This document shows positions 43,473 through 55,014 of a stretch of DNA of 64,000 nt, one piece after another. Position numbers and translations under genes: made by a program. The stretch is from Peribolospora baueri (lineage: Eukaryota > Basidiomycota > Peribolosporomycetes > Peribolosporales > Peribolosporaceae). The notes below the pieces were generated by a model. It was not told the DNA's origin and searched no databases. It worked only from the letters and a program-made list of their open reading frames with translations. The stretch's first letter is position 1. Each line of letters begins with the position of its first letter. The DNA is taken from the NCBI GenBank assembly GCA_029717555.1, contig JAMDHS010000079.1, positions 1-64,000 on the forward strand, in the 5' to 3' direction.

Positions 43473-45741
43473 GTCGATGGATGGTGGGCAGGGTGCGTTG
43501 CTTGAGTTGAGGAGGAGGAACGAGGCGGGTGTGAGGGACGTCTCGTGGGCGGTGGAACAAAGGCAAGAGGGCGGGGTGAAGAGACGAAAGCGGGCCGGGG
43601 ACGGCGACCGGGGAGGGGGTATCTAGGTCTAGGGGTGCGGTTGCTGTGCGGGAATGCGGTACGAGACGAAGGGATGGAGAGAAAAGAAAGGGGAAAGGGA
43701 AAGGGAAAGGGAAAGGGAAAGGGAAAGGGAAAAAGAGGAAATGGGTGGGATCGGATGGGATGGAGGGAGGAAGGAAAGAAGCGATGCGGGTTGGCGGTGG
43801 CGAGCGGAGGGGAAGGCGACGGCGACGATGGATGGCGGGGCTGGGAATGAATAGAGGGTGAGAAAAGCGGGGAAAGGGTGCGGTGAGGTGATGGACTGGG
43901 GAGGAGGAGGTTGGAGGAAGGAAGGATGGATGGCAGAGGGAGATGGGATGATGGAAAGAAGGATGGATGGACGGGCGAGCGAGCGAGTCGAGGGAGACAG
44001 AGAAGTGGGACGGATGGATGGATCGGATTGGTCGGACGACGACGACGACGACAGCCAAAGCCAGCTCAGCTGACCCTTCGCAGCTATTTCTTGCTCTGCT
44101 CGGCGTTGCTCAGCTTTGTTTTTTCGCTGCTCTTCGCTGCGCTGCTCGGCGCTGCTCGGCTTGACTTGTCTCGGCTCGGCCCTCTTCCCTTCCCGAACCC
44201 CGTACGTCGACGTCTGTCTGTCGGTGGTGCGGGTTGTGATGTGGTGTGGTGGGCACGAAACGTAACGTAACGTATATGCACGCGCTCGCGTGAGCGCACG
44301 ACGACCACTCGCTCCGCGGCGGGGCGCGACGCGGCGCCTTTTGGTTCCTCCGACGGACCGACGACGCGACGGCCGGCGCCTTGGAAGGAAGGAAGGGTGG
44401 CGACACGGGCGCGTCGCTAGTGCGAACGGGACGACGGCAAACAGGCCAGGGGTGGATAGAGCGCGGGAGGACGAGGAGCCGGTGTGGAGGAGAGGAGTTG
44501 GAGTGGCGCGTGAGTGAGACGACGGAGGGGATATAAGAATAAGGAAAAGAAAAGACAGACAGGAACCGACGCCGGAGGCGAATGACTTTTCCTCTTTTTT
44601 CTTGTTTTCCTCCGTCCAACGACACCAGACGGACGACACGCACGCACGCAGACGTAATGTAATCGAATATACATGTGGCGGGACAAAGGGAGGAAGGAGG
44701 CGAGGAGGACGAGCTAGTAGTCCTGTACTCTACTCAGTCACGCTCTCCCGTCCCATCCACGACGACGACACGACGACGATGACGACGATCGATCGGCCGC
44801 GATCCAAATAGTCAGTAGTCACCCCTCGTCGCCTCGTCAAGGAAGCGGCTGCCGACCGAGGGTGCGACGCAGACGCAGACGCAGACGAAGAGATCGCAAA
44901 CCGTTCGTTGGTGGGTACGCAAGTCAAGCACCACAACGACTCAGTCAGATCAGCCTAGCCCCTGTACTATATATGCTTATGCCGCGTGCTGTCTCTGTGT
45001 GTGTGTGTGGACCCCCGCTGGTGCCCTTTTCGTGCGGGGCACCGAAACCTTGCACCACGTGGTCCCCTCCTTCCTCCAGACTGGCGGAGTTAGTCGGTCC
45101 AAGCCGCGTCATCATGCCGTGCGCGCGACACGAGTCCAACGCACGGGCCACATCGAGCCGCGGGACGACGGGTCCGGCCCTGGTTCGTCCCTGTCCGACC
45201 GATCGGCCGGTAGGCTTGCTTCGTCGCACATCACTCGTCCGTCCGTCCGTCCGTCGTCCGACTCCCTGCGGCGCAAAGCAGACATTCGCGGAGCGAAAAC
45301 GAAGCTTTCTTTTTTGTTGTTCATCTCCTCCTTACTCTCCTACCCTCCTCGCCCAGCCCAGCCCAGCGCGCGCGTTCGTTTCGACAGATCTACCGGGGCC
45401 CCGGTGCAGACAGAGCTAGCCGGCGAGCCAAGCCGCGCGCACGATCGGAGCCCGAGCGACGAGGGGGCGAGGCGATCGGGAGGACGTGCGGTCGTAGCCT
45501 CGTCCTCGCTCCGAGGCGGAGGAGAGACGCGGAGGAGAACGAGGGGAAAAAAAGGAGGGCGAACATGGCGTCGAAGAGAAAAAAAAACTCGATCGAATTA
45601 AAGATAGAGGTTGGATGGGAGGAGTACAAGAACACGTCGAAGAGGATCGTCCATTCATCCGTCGCCTCGTCCGTCGCAGTCCATGAAACAGGTCGACAAG
45701 GGAAGGAGAAGGAGAAGAAATAAGAAAAAAAATGGCGTGCG
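43473..45741. other. Long intergenic region upstream of the PSP1-domain gene
   Basis: About 2.3 kb. The part up to about 44070 is purine-rich on the plus strand and is probably the pyrimidine-rich leader of the PSP1 gene. It holds a (GGGAAA)n repeat (43690-43733), a (GAC)n tract (44036-44053), (CAGACG)n near 44872-44890 and a CACGTG at 45056-45061. The end is the 3' flank of the membrane-protein gene. No gene or RNA was recognised. Confidence 0.5.
43690..43733 (+). repeat. (GGGAAA)n hexanucleotide repeat
   Basis: About seven tandem GGGAAA units within the purine-rich leader region of the PSP1-domain gene. Confidence 0.9.
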
Positions 45742-48016
45742 TCATGGTGGTGATGGTGGTGGTGGTGGTGGTGGCGGTGATGCTGATGATAATGGTACTG
45801 GTAATGCTAATGGTAATGATGACGGTGATGATGGCGGCGCTCCTCGGGAGCTCTTGGCGACGCTCCCGCTCCCACTTCCCTCGTTCAGTCCTGAAACAGA
45901 CACACCCGATCCCGATCCTGATCCCGACCCTGATCCCGACCCTGACCCCGACCCCTCTTCCACCCCTTTCCCCTTCCCATCCCCATCCTCCAGGGCCCCC
46001 CCCGCGAAAGAACGACTCGCTTTCCTCGCCGTCTCTTCCACCTCCAGCCCCGGTGACGTTCCCCGCGTCGGCGCATGCGTCTGGGACGACGACGACGGCG
46101 GACGATGAAAAGCGCTCAGGATCGGGCTTCCGTCGGTGGTAAAGCCGGCGTCGCTGGCGCTGGGAGCGCGCGAGTGGCCCGCGCTCCCGTCCCCGTTCCC
46201 GTTGTGGGCCGCGGTCCCCTCGGGTGACGACCAACCGGCGAGCTTGTGCCCCGACGTCGTCCGACCGCGTCCCATCTGCGCGAGCGGCGAGTGGGCCAAG
46301 AGCTCTGGAGCTATCGGCGGCGTGGACAAGTTGGAAGAAGTCGGCGGCGTGGACAGGTTGGAAGAAGATGGCCGCTTTTCATCTCGGGGACGGTGGCGGA
46401 GGGAGGAGGAGTGGGGCGCCGAGGCGGACGAGGCGCCACTGCCTGTTCGACTCATCGACCTGCTCGTTGCCTCCCCGCTGGCCCTGCTGCCCCCGCTCCA
46501 GCTGCCCCCGCTGCCATTCGTCGACGCTCTCCTGCTCCAGTCCAAGTTCCGGCGGTTGCCGTCGCTCCCGCCGCCCCCGTTGTCGGAAGGTCCGGCGCGG
46601 TTGGCCGAGGAGGCCATGAGGTGCTGGTGCGCGGCGAGCATGGCCGGGTGCATCGGCTGAGGTCCCTGCTGGAGGTAGCGTTCCCGCCAGCTGTCATCGT
46701 TGGCCATCCAGCTCGTCGTCCTGCCCGTGCCCGTGCCCGTGCCCGTGCCTCCGGGCGACGCCGACGAGGAGAGGTTCGGTTCCGTGTTCGACCACATCAT
46801 TCCGTTCGCCGACACGTCCGTCCACGCTTCTCCCGACCCGATGCCGGATGAAGAGCTGAAGGCGAGCGTTCGCTGCGACGACGGAAGGAAAAGAATAAAT
46901 AACAAAAAAAAAAAAAGAAGCAAAGAAGCAAAGACGTCAGAGGGGCCAACAAAATGAGCATGGCATACACGCGCGACTCACCTGGTCGGTAGCGGTAGCG
47001 TATCCGCCCGGCTTGACGCCGAGCGGCTGAGGCGGGACGATGGCGAACGGCGTAGGGTTGAGCCTGCTATGAGGCAAGAACGAGCCGCTGAGAGGCCGAT
47101 GGGGTTGGACGCCGTCGCGCACCCCGTAGATGGTCGTTGCGTAGAGGCTCCTTCGCTGCGGCAAGCCGAACGGCCCGGCTCCCCCGGCGCCGGGTCGGTG
47201 GTGAGACGGCGTGGGGAGGGAAGCGGCGATGCTGGGCGAGGCGGGAAGGGACGAGGTGCCAGCGCTGCCACCACTGCCGGCGCTGTTGTTGGCGTGCTGC
47301 ATGCCGAGACAATCGCCAGGGGCGGGGGCGGAGAACCTGTTGGGGGCGGCGCGAGAATGGGATGGGGGCGGTGCGAGGAGGGCGCCGTTGGAGGTGACGG
47401 AGGCGTCGGAGAGGTTACGATCGCGTTCAAAGTCTTGGGCGCTCAAGGGGGAGGGGCCAAGGGGAGGGAATTGTGGGGTATCGAGGGCGGAGGCCAAACC
47501 GTTGGCATCGTCGTCGTGCGCGGGGAAGCTGGTCTGGGAGGCGGTAGGGCCGGGTGCATGGCCGATGCTGGTACCGTCGCCGTTGCGAGGAGCAAAGGAC
47601 GAAGCGGAGCGTCGACGGTCGTGGTCAGCCTGGTCAGCGGGGAATGTGGAAAGGAGAACGCTCTGGTGGGGGCTAATGCTTTGCATGCTCTTTCCGCCGT
47701 ACATGGAGGAACCGTAGCCCAAGGTACTGTCCCTGAGGTGGTTCCTGTCGGACGGCGAGGTGACAAAGTAGCCGTTTTTGCTAGGGCTGCGGCTGGTCGT
47801 TCCAAAGAATGTCGGCGGTGACTCGCGAGCGACGGGCAGGGGATCGGGTCGGTGGAGCCAGTTGTAGGCTCTGCGGTAGAATTTGTAGGCGAGGACGAGG
47901 AGGACGAGGCCGCCGAGGATGGCGCCCACGGCGATGCCGGCCGTGGCGGACGTCATGGGCGCCGTGTCCTGGGTATTGGGGTTGACGCGGCGCTGGAGAG
48001 GCCGCGGTGCGGTCAT
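45742..48016 (-). CDS. Single-pass membrane protein with long disordered tail
   Basis: Two exons joined across an intron at about 46874-46981. The N-terminus is short and has no signal peptide (MTAPRPLQRRVNPNTQDTAP). It is followed by one transmembrane segment (AGIAVGAILGGLVLLVLAYKF) and a basic stop-transfer sequence (YRRAYNWLHRP), so the long C-terminal part (about 680 residues) should be cytosolic. The tail is rich in Ser, Gly, Pro and Thr, with RRRSASS and similar basophilic phosphosite-like motifs, a GTGTGTGTG tract and a (GS)n tract. The C-terminus is poly-Pro. Such single-TM proteins with disordered tails are common in fungi, often as cell-wall sensors or polarity proteins, but I recognise no named family. 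Confidence 0.7.
45906..45956 (-). repeat. Hexanucleotide repeat encoding (Gly-Ser)n
   Basis: Tandem GATCCC/GACCCT/GACCCC units on the plus strand are read on the minus strand as an alternating Gly-Ser run of about 17 residues near the C-terminus of the membrane protein. Unit variation shows it is not a fresh expansion. Confidence 0.85.
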
Positions 48017-48585
48017 GGTGTTCGCCGGCGAGGGCGGAAGGAGGGTGGGGGAGGGGAACTAGGTGCGACGACGGACCGCGAGGGGCGGCCGTCGAGCAGA
48101 CGATCGACGTGGTGGGGGGGAAGAGAGTGGCGGCAGTAAGGAAGGGGCATGCGCCTCAATTACGTCGTCGAGGACGGCGGGTGGGTGCTGGCGCGAGGCG
48201 GGGGTTGATCATGAGAAGGGCGGTGAGGGCAAGAGGGGGGATGAGATGGAGGAAGGGCGCAAGGTGGGCGGGCGATAGAGGGAAGGAAGAAGGTTGGAAA
48301 AGAAAGGCTGCAGGGAAGCGAGCGGGGTCTGTTGGTGGACAAGCGCGTGGGTGGTTGCGTCTCGAGTCGAGTCGATGGACCAAGGAAGTGGTCGTAGGGA
48401 AGAAGGGAAGAAAGGAAGGAGGAGGGATGAAGGAGGGAGGGATAGGAAACGGATGAGGTGACGATGGTGACGAAGACGGCGGCGAGCGACGTCGACGTCG
48501 ACGACAACCACCAAGACGACCACGACCACGACGTCGATCCGTCATCCAACTTGGACCCGTTCACCCCGTCCTTGTCCTTTTCGCT

Positions 48586-48640
48586 CTCGCCTCGCCTCGC
48601 CTCGCCTAACCTAGCCTCGCCTCGCCTTGCTTCGCTTCGT
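48586..48640 (+). repeat. Degenerate (CCTCG)n pentanucleotide repeat
   Basis: Tandem CTCGC/CTAGC/CTTGC units, slightly diverged, in the upstream region of the membrane-protein gene. Confidence 0.8.
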
Positions 48641-49577
48641 CTCGCCACGCCTGCTCTCGCTTTCTCGCTTTCTCTCTTTCTCACTCTCTCCCTCCTCGCC
48701 CAACCCAACCGCCGCCTGTGCCGTTCTCGCTCGCTCGTTCGGCCGGCCGTGCCTGCCGAGTCGAAGTTGGTTGGTGTGGCGGGTCGCGCCCGATCACGAT
48801 CCAAGATGGCCGGCCGGCCGTGTCGGTCCAGGGGGCCGACGGACGAGGATAGAAGGAGAGACGGCATGGCAGACAAGACAGAGAGACAGAGAGACGGTGG
48901 ACAACCACTAATAACTAATAGCTAATAACTAACTAACTGGCTGGCCCCACGCACCGATGTCCACGATACGACGTCGCACGCTCGCCCCGGAGAATGCAAT
49001 GGACAGCTCCCACTCCGACTCGGCGCATCTTGCGCCAGCCATCGTTATGGATCCGGATTCGGCACTATGTGCGTTAAGACTTGACACTACACCGCACCCG
49101 GCCCGCGCATGTATTACGTAAGTCGCAGACGCAAACGCAGGCGCAGACAAACGGCTCCTTCTCCTCCTCCGCATCGCCCCTCGCGCTCAAAACAGACCCT
49201 CGCCCGCCTCGGCAGGTCATCGGCACGAGGCGCCCGTCGTCAATGTAAGGACGACGATAGCTTGCGTAGGGACCGACCCGACCGCCTGGACGGCAAAGCG
49301 TCTCGAGACGTCGGGCCAGGGTTTGCTTGCGTGCGCATCGCAGCCGCCCCCGCCCCGGTCCCGTCTCGACACACACACTGGCCTGCCCTGGCCGTCTTGC
49401 CAGTCGTGTCGCGATCCCACTTTTTCTCCTCTTTTGTATATATACACTGACTACACTGTACTCAGAGAGACGGTCTCGGAGTGCTCGCGTCGCGTGCTTC
49501 CTCCGTCCGTCGCCCCGCACACGCTCGAGCTGGCGAGCGAGGCATGTGCTCAAACTCGGACCGGAGCGAGGACGAAG

Positions 49578-49607
49578 CGGAGACGGAGACGGAGACGGAG
49601 ACGGAGA
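49578..49607 (+). repeat. (GGAGAC)n hexanucleotide repeat
   Basis: About four to five tandem GGAGAC units in an intergenic region. Confidence 0.85.
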
Positions 49608-50848
49608 TGCGGTGCGATGCGGTGTGCACGGACGGCGCGGACCGAGTCTAATAATAAGTGGACGTTAGTTAGTCAGGCATGCCACTGTCACTGCCGGCGA
49701 CGACGACGTTGGCCACGCGTGTCGTCATCGCGCTTCCCTCCATCTTTATTTTCGCCCTTCCCCTCGCTTTCCCTTTCCCTTCCCGCCTATCCCCTCGCCC
49801 TTGCACCGGCACCTCGCCGCCCGCGCCCAGCCTCTCTCGCCGCAGCCGCACGTCTCCGCCCCGCAAGAGACGGACGGTCTGAGAAGAAAAGAAAGACGAA
49901 GAGAGTGGATCACGTGCTGTCTTCGTCGCGTCCTCTACTCGGCCTCGCACCGTCTTCTTTCCTCCTCTTCTCTCTCTCTCCATGTGTTCAGTCTTTAAGA
50001 TCTCCCTTTTCTTCACTACTTCTTTCGCATTTCCCCCATTCCCCCCCCCGCCTGTCGGCGGTGTAAAAATCGCTCTCCCCCGTCGCTACTTCCGAATGGC
50101 CGATAAAACACCCAGACCAGACCATGTTTCCAGCTATGCGCTGTCTGCCGTCGCATCAACCCCAAGGAATTCGAAGCCAGGCTCGACGTCAAGCTCGACG
50201 CCAACGTCCTCCAGTCACCCCACCTTCCGTGCCTCCTACACTCATCCCAACGGCTAACTCCGCTAGTGAGTGCCTCCCTGTCCCCCTCCGTCCATAGGGT
50301 AGACCCTGCCGTGCTCGACGCGATCGCGGCCAACACTCTCCGGCCCGAGCATCTCTACAAGGTCGCCAGCCCCGATTCATATACAAGGGGCAAAGCCTCT
50401 CCGTCAGGGAAGCGGCTTGCTATCGAAGACGGGCGTTTCACCGTCCAAGATTTCCCCATGTCCGCTTCAAACGCCCCCTCCGCCTTTCCGAAAGCCGTCC
50501 CCTCCGTCTCCGCGTTCATGCATGTCTGCACGATCTACACTGTCATTAGATCTTCGTTCAACGAAGGCTTTCCGCGCTGGCAATCACAAAACCCTTGGGG
50601 AGGCACATGCTGTACGTCGGCGAGCTCGCCGTTCAGTAGTACCAATGGCCTTCGGTTCGTTGCTTATCACCTCGCCCGTCTGCCGCAATAACTTTCAGAG
50701 CGCCGAGTTCTTCAGCCCAGAGGGATGGCTGAACAAGGACACGGAGGCGTACATCGAGCATATCGGGCCTGAAGCCGCCGCGTCTGGTCCCCGCCCCCAA
50801 CCCCAGCGCGGCCCCTCGAAACCTCTTCGGGCTACCCTACCCGCTTTC

Positions 50849-51001
50849 ATCGTAGGAACGACACCTTTGCATATTACCTTATTCTGTTACATGGCGACGC
50901 CTGCAGGATTCCAACCTGCGCCAACAAAGTGGACGGCCTTAGCACGCAGTCGTCGCCATGTAACAGAATAAGGTAATATGCAAAGGCGTCGTTCCTACGA
51001 T
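50849..51001. repeat. 51-bp inverted repeat around a tRNA-like core
   Basis: The left arm, 50849-50899 (starts ATCGTAGGAACGACACC), and the right arm, 50951-51001 (ends GACGCCTTTGCAT-type complement), match with about one mismatch. The 51-nt loop contains the tRNA-like T-arm at 50903-50919. Much of the arm is A/T-rich compared with its surroundings. Confidence 0.9.
50903..50919 (-). other. tRNA T-arm/B-box-like sequence
   Basis: On the minus strand GCAGGTTGGAATCCTGC forms a perfect 5-bp stem with a 7-nt loop. It differs by one base from the pol III B-box/T-arm consensus GGTTCGAATCC. On the minus strand the next bases read AGGCGTC, G and CCA, which looks like a tRNA 3' end. No A-box or anticodon arm is convincing, so this is at best a tRNA relic or the head of a SINE-like sequence. 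Confidence 0.4.
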
Positions 51002-51790
51002 GAGGAGCCGGCGGGGGCGAGGTAGGGTCATCTGCCGCAGCACTAGACGCTACTCTGGAGGGGAGGAGGCGAGGTGGGAAACACGCCCGCACTCACCGCT
51101 GCAAAGTTCATGTTCACACTAGAGTCGACGGCCTGGCCGAGCCATCTCTCTTCGCCTGGTTCTGGTCTTGGTCGACCGCGGCGCCGCAGCCGATACAAAC
51201 GTGCTTCCTAGCGCAGTCCTTCCTTGGCATCTCTCGCTGACGTTCCAGAGGAGGCAGATCTCGTCGCTCCAGTTTCGAAGTGGTCCGAAGAGGTTTCGAG
51301 GCGCCGCGCTGCGGCTGGTGGCGCTGAGGCAGGCGCGGCAGCTTTGACTGGCGCTAGCCGAGGAGCAGGCCCGATATGCTCGATGTACGCGATCGTGTCC
51401 TTGTTCAGCCATCCCTCTGGGCGGGAACTCGGCGCTCTGAAAATTCTTCCGGTAGACGGCGAGAGGTGGGTAAGCAACGACCAAAGGCCTTACCCTTCGG
51501 AAAGGCGGAGGCGGCATTTGAAGCGGAGACGCGGAGATCGTGAATCGTGAAACGCCCGTCTTCGATAGCAAGCGGCCTTGCCCATGGTATACGAATCGGG
51601 GCTGGCGACCTTGTAGAGATGCTCGGGTTGGAGAGTGTTGGACGCGATGGCGTCGAGCACGGCAGGGTCTGCCCTATGGACGGAGCGGGGACAGGGAGGC
51701 ACTCACTAGCGGGGTTAGCCGTTGGGATGAGTGTAGGAGGCGCGGAAGGTGGGGTGACCGGAGGACGTTGTGGGGAGGGGAAGGCCCAGA

Positions 51791-52121
51791 GCCGGGCGCG
51801 AAAGCGGGTACCGGGCACGATGGCGGGCACAGAAGGGGAGTCGGGTCGAAGGGTTAGGTAGTGAAGAAAAACAAAGAAAGAGGGAGAGAGAGATGATAAA
51901 AGGAGAGGAGGAGCGGAAAATAACGAGCGAACGGACGGACGGACGGGCGGATGTGGGCAGGCTTCGTTCGACCGGGGCTAGCTCGCAGGGGCCTTTGGAA
52001 CGCTGCGTGCGACGCGATCCGATCGATGCTGTATTATTGCAATTTCCACCGGAGACGTGGATGGACAGGCGAAGCGACGCGAACGACGACGATGACGACG
52101 ACGACAAAAGAAAGAAAGAAA
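51791..52121. other. 3' flank of the AMP-ligase gene
   Basis: No gene was recognised. It holds a GACGGACGGACGGACGG-type short repeat near 51932-51949 and a (GAC)n tract near 52083-52104. Confidence 0.45.
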
Positions 52122-55014
52122 TTACAACTTGGCTTTGGGAACGGCGTTCTTGCTCTCGTTTTGCTCCTTCTGTGCCACTTTGCGCAGGTCCTTGCGCAGG
52201 ATCTTGCCGGCCGCGCTGAGCGAATGGAAGGAGGAGGACGGGGAAGCGAGGTCGGATTGGATCGGATCGGATCAAATGACATGACATTGACATGAGATGA
52301 GATGAGAAGAAATGAGGATGAGATCAGAACCGAACAAACGCGCCCACAAAAGTCCTTCTCGACCGACGCGGCGACCGAACTCACGTCCTCGGCACCGCGT
52401 CCAAGAATCGAACGCCCCCACGAAGGCGCTTGTGCGCCGCCACCTTGGCCCGGACAAAGGCCACAATCTCCTCGACCGTCGACGCGTCGCGCGTCACGCC
52501 GGGCTTTACGACAACGTCTGGAGAAGGAGGTGAGGCGAAGCGGAAGGGTGGGAGGGAGGGCATTAGAGAACAGGAACCGAGGGCGGTCAGAACAACGTCG
52601 GACACCACGCCCCGACCCCGACGCGACTCACACGCGCGCGGAAGCTCGGTGGCCTGCTCCTCCGCGTAGACGCCGACGACGGCCGCATCGGCGACTCTGT
52701 GACGACGGAAAGCGAAAAGCAAGGACTCCAGGTGAGTCAACATCGGGTCGACACGAGAGAGATAGAAAGACAGACGCGACGCACTTGGGATGGGTCAGGA
52801 GAAGCGCTTCGAGCTCGGCGGGGGGCACTTGGAAGCCCTTGTACTGTGACGACGGGAAAGGCGAGGCGAGCGAGGCCTAAACGTCAGCGCGGACGATCCG
52901 AAAATGAGCACGCCCCGCGTCGTCTACCGATACGACCGCCGACCGACCTTGATGAGCTCCTTCACCCGATCGACGATGAAGATGAAGTCGTCCTTGTCGA
53001 TGTAGCCCACGTCTCCGGTGTGGAGCCAGCCTTGCTCGTCCAGCGCCTCCGCCGTCGCCGACAGGTTCTTCGTGTAGCCCCTGGCCGACGGCACGTGTCA
53101 AGAGTCAGTGTTGCCCCAGCCAGCACGACCCTGAGTCAGCACCGTACCAACCAGTCATGGCGAGCAAAAAAGAACCGAAAAAAAAGGGCGACGCACTTCA
53201 TGATGTTAGGACCTCGGACCCAAAGCTCGCCCCTTTCGCCTCGCGGTACGTCCTTGCCGTCAGGGTCGACAAACCTGATCTCCACGCCGGGCACCGGCCT
53301 ACCGACGCTACCCGGGCGATTGTGCTTCCACGTGGCCACCGTACCGGCCACCGTCGTCTCCGTCATGCCCCATCCCTGCACGACCGGCATACCCAACCTC
53401 TTTGCCGTCTTCTCCGCCACCTCTGCGCCCAACGGCGCGGCGGCGCAGAGCAGCTGGTTCAGGCTCGAGTAGTCGTACTTGGGGACGATCGGATGAACGG
53501 CCAAACCGAGTGCCATGGGCGGCACCACGAAAGTGGACTGGATCTTGTGCTTCTCGATTGCCTCGCAGAACAGCGGGAGGTCGAAAGGCGCGAGGACGTA
53601 GGTGGTGCCGGCCGAGGCGATCGTACACATCAGGGCACAAACGTTGCCGAACGCGTGGCTGCAGGCGACGAAAGAAGACGAGAGATGAACACGAACCCCC
53701 CGCCTAAGCCAACTGGCCGCACCATCGCACGAAGCCAAAGTGGTCAATGCAGAGGCGAAGACGACGGCGCTCACAAGAATGGCAGGACGACGAGCGTCCG
53801 GACGCCGGGGAAGGTAGTGCCGTTGGGAATGCAACGTAATTGCTCAATCCTGCGCGCGTGAAGAGGTGAAGTGTGTCAGAATAATAAAAAAAAGGCCGCG
53901 TTACAGGCGGAAGGGCGAGGGAAAGAAAGGGAAGGAGCGACGACGGACATGCTCGTGACGTTGTAGTGCGACAACTCCACGCCCTTGCCCTTGCCCGTTG
54001 TGCCGGACGAAAACGGGATGTAAGCCGTCTCGTGAGCGGCGTCGCCGTCGAAACGCTCGGGCTCAAGCTCCCGGGAGGAGCAGAGGTCCCAGATGGAGCG
54101 AAAGCCAGCCGGCGCGGACGCGTCTTGATCGATGATCACGTATGCGACGGAAGTGCTTATGCCGGCCTCCTTGACGACCTTGATGAGATTGGGCGGGCAG
54201 ATGATCGCTTTGGCGTCGCTGAAGATGATCGAGGGAGCACACAGGGTTACGCTCTCAGCTTCGGCCCAAGGGTCGAGAGTAGGTACACTAGGGAGGATGC
54301 TACCCCTGCCGGGCCGTCATCGTAAGCGCGCCTGGTGGGCTCACCTGATGTCCCAAGCGTGCTTCAACTCGTCGGCCTGATAAGCACTGTTGGCCAAGGC
54401 GGTGCGAAGGCCGGCAGCTTGGCACCCAAAGGAGGCGACGGGCCAATAGATCGAGTTGGGGGCAAAGAGCATGCTGTCGGACGACGAAGCGGGTGTGACG
54501 ACCGTAAGCAGCCTGCGAGCCTTGGCCGCCTCGCGCGACGTTCAAAGTCGGAGATACGTCAAGACGGCTCACATGGTATCACCGCGCTTCAGGCCCACGT
54601 CGTGTCGGAGACCGTAAGCAAGCCTCTTGGACGTATTCACGAGACCACCGTAGCTGGGGACGTGGGAAGGAAGGAGGAGGAACGGCCGGACGCCGCGCGG
54701 TCGGTCCGCCTCGTTGAGCGTTCGGTCCCATCTGACGACCGGGGAAAGACTGAACGAGGAAAAGAGGGCGGCGACGCTCACCTAAAGTACTTTCCCGTCC
54801 TCACGTCCACGAGCGCCTTCCTGTCGTCTGGCGTGCCATGGGCGAAGAGGTGGGAGAACTGGACGAACGTGGCCGGTGGGCAGCCAGTGGAGCGTCAGAT
54901 CAGATCAAGCGCCCCACTTTCTCCCCTGAACGACAACGAACGATGCCTATTCACCACGGAGTGCTTGGGCAGGCTCTTGAGCGGCTCGCCAGGATACGTA
55001 TACGTCTGCGGCAT
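52122..55014 (-). CDS. Peroxisomal 4-coumarate-CoA-ligase-like acyl-CoA synthetase (ANL superfamily)
   Basis: About nine exons. The start is [20 protein letters not shown] at 55014. The next exons give [19 protein letters not shown] and [19 protein letters not shown]. The AMP-binding P-loop is [21 protein letters not shown]. Further motifs are [49 protein letters not shown], the A8 region [20 protein letters not shown] with DRVKELIK and [19 protein letters not shown], and the catalytic Lys motif [12 protein letters not shown]. All are standard for 4CL/luciferase-type adenylate-forming ligases, which activate a carboxylic acid as acyl-AMP and then acyl-CoA. The protein ends in AKL, a peroxisomal targeting signal type 1. 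The substrate (aromatic or medium-chain acid) cannot be read from sequence. The gene is head to head with the HypX-like gene. Confidence 0.88.

Larger units (their letters stand above)
48017..50180. other. Long intergenic region upstream of the membrane-protein gene
   Basis: About 2.2 kb with no supportable gene. It includes a purine-rich plus strand to about 48460 (pyrimidine-rich leader of the minus-strand gene), a (CCTCG)n-like repeat (about 48586-48640), a (GGAGAC)n repeat (49578-49607), a CT-rich stretch and a CACGTG at 49911-49916. The end leads into gag-like island 2. Confidence 0.5.
50181..51790. mobile_element. Gag-like retroelement fossil, island 2, as a large inverted repeat
   Basis: The plus strand (about 50200-50860) and the minus strand (about 51230-51790) carry the same gag-like family as the island at 3.3-4.2 kb. 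Shared translated blocks are LRPEHLYKVASPDSYT, AIEDGRFTVQDFPMSAS and the later block with YIEHIGPE. The two copies face each other around a roughly 370-bp centre. Family placement (gag-like ORF of an LTR-type element) is tentative. The copies are broken fossils, and no enzyme-coding part or LTR was seen. Similarity between arms suggests moderate age. Confidence 0.6.

Noticed and set aside
43690-43733. Possible interstitial telomere
   Set aside because: The unit is GGGAAA, not TTAGGG, and it fits the purine-rich microsatellite setting.
43629-44639. 336-residue minus-strand open frame upstream of the PSP1-domain gene
   Set aside because: It translates the pyrimidine-rich leader and the GGGAAA repeat (poly Ser/Leu/Phe); typical artefact of skewed DNA.
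48590-48640. Possible CRISPR-like or satellite array
   Set aside because: It is a simple degenerate pentanucleotide repeat with no spacers, and CRISPR is not expected in a fungus.
48160-48925. Open frames on both strands in the region upstream of the membrane protein
   Set aside because: Both follow the CTCGC repeat and purine skew and show no domain or conserved motif.
50903-50919. A full functional tRNA gene
   Set aside because: Only a T-arm-like part is convincing; no A-box, anticodon stem or terminator run can be placed.
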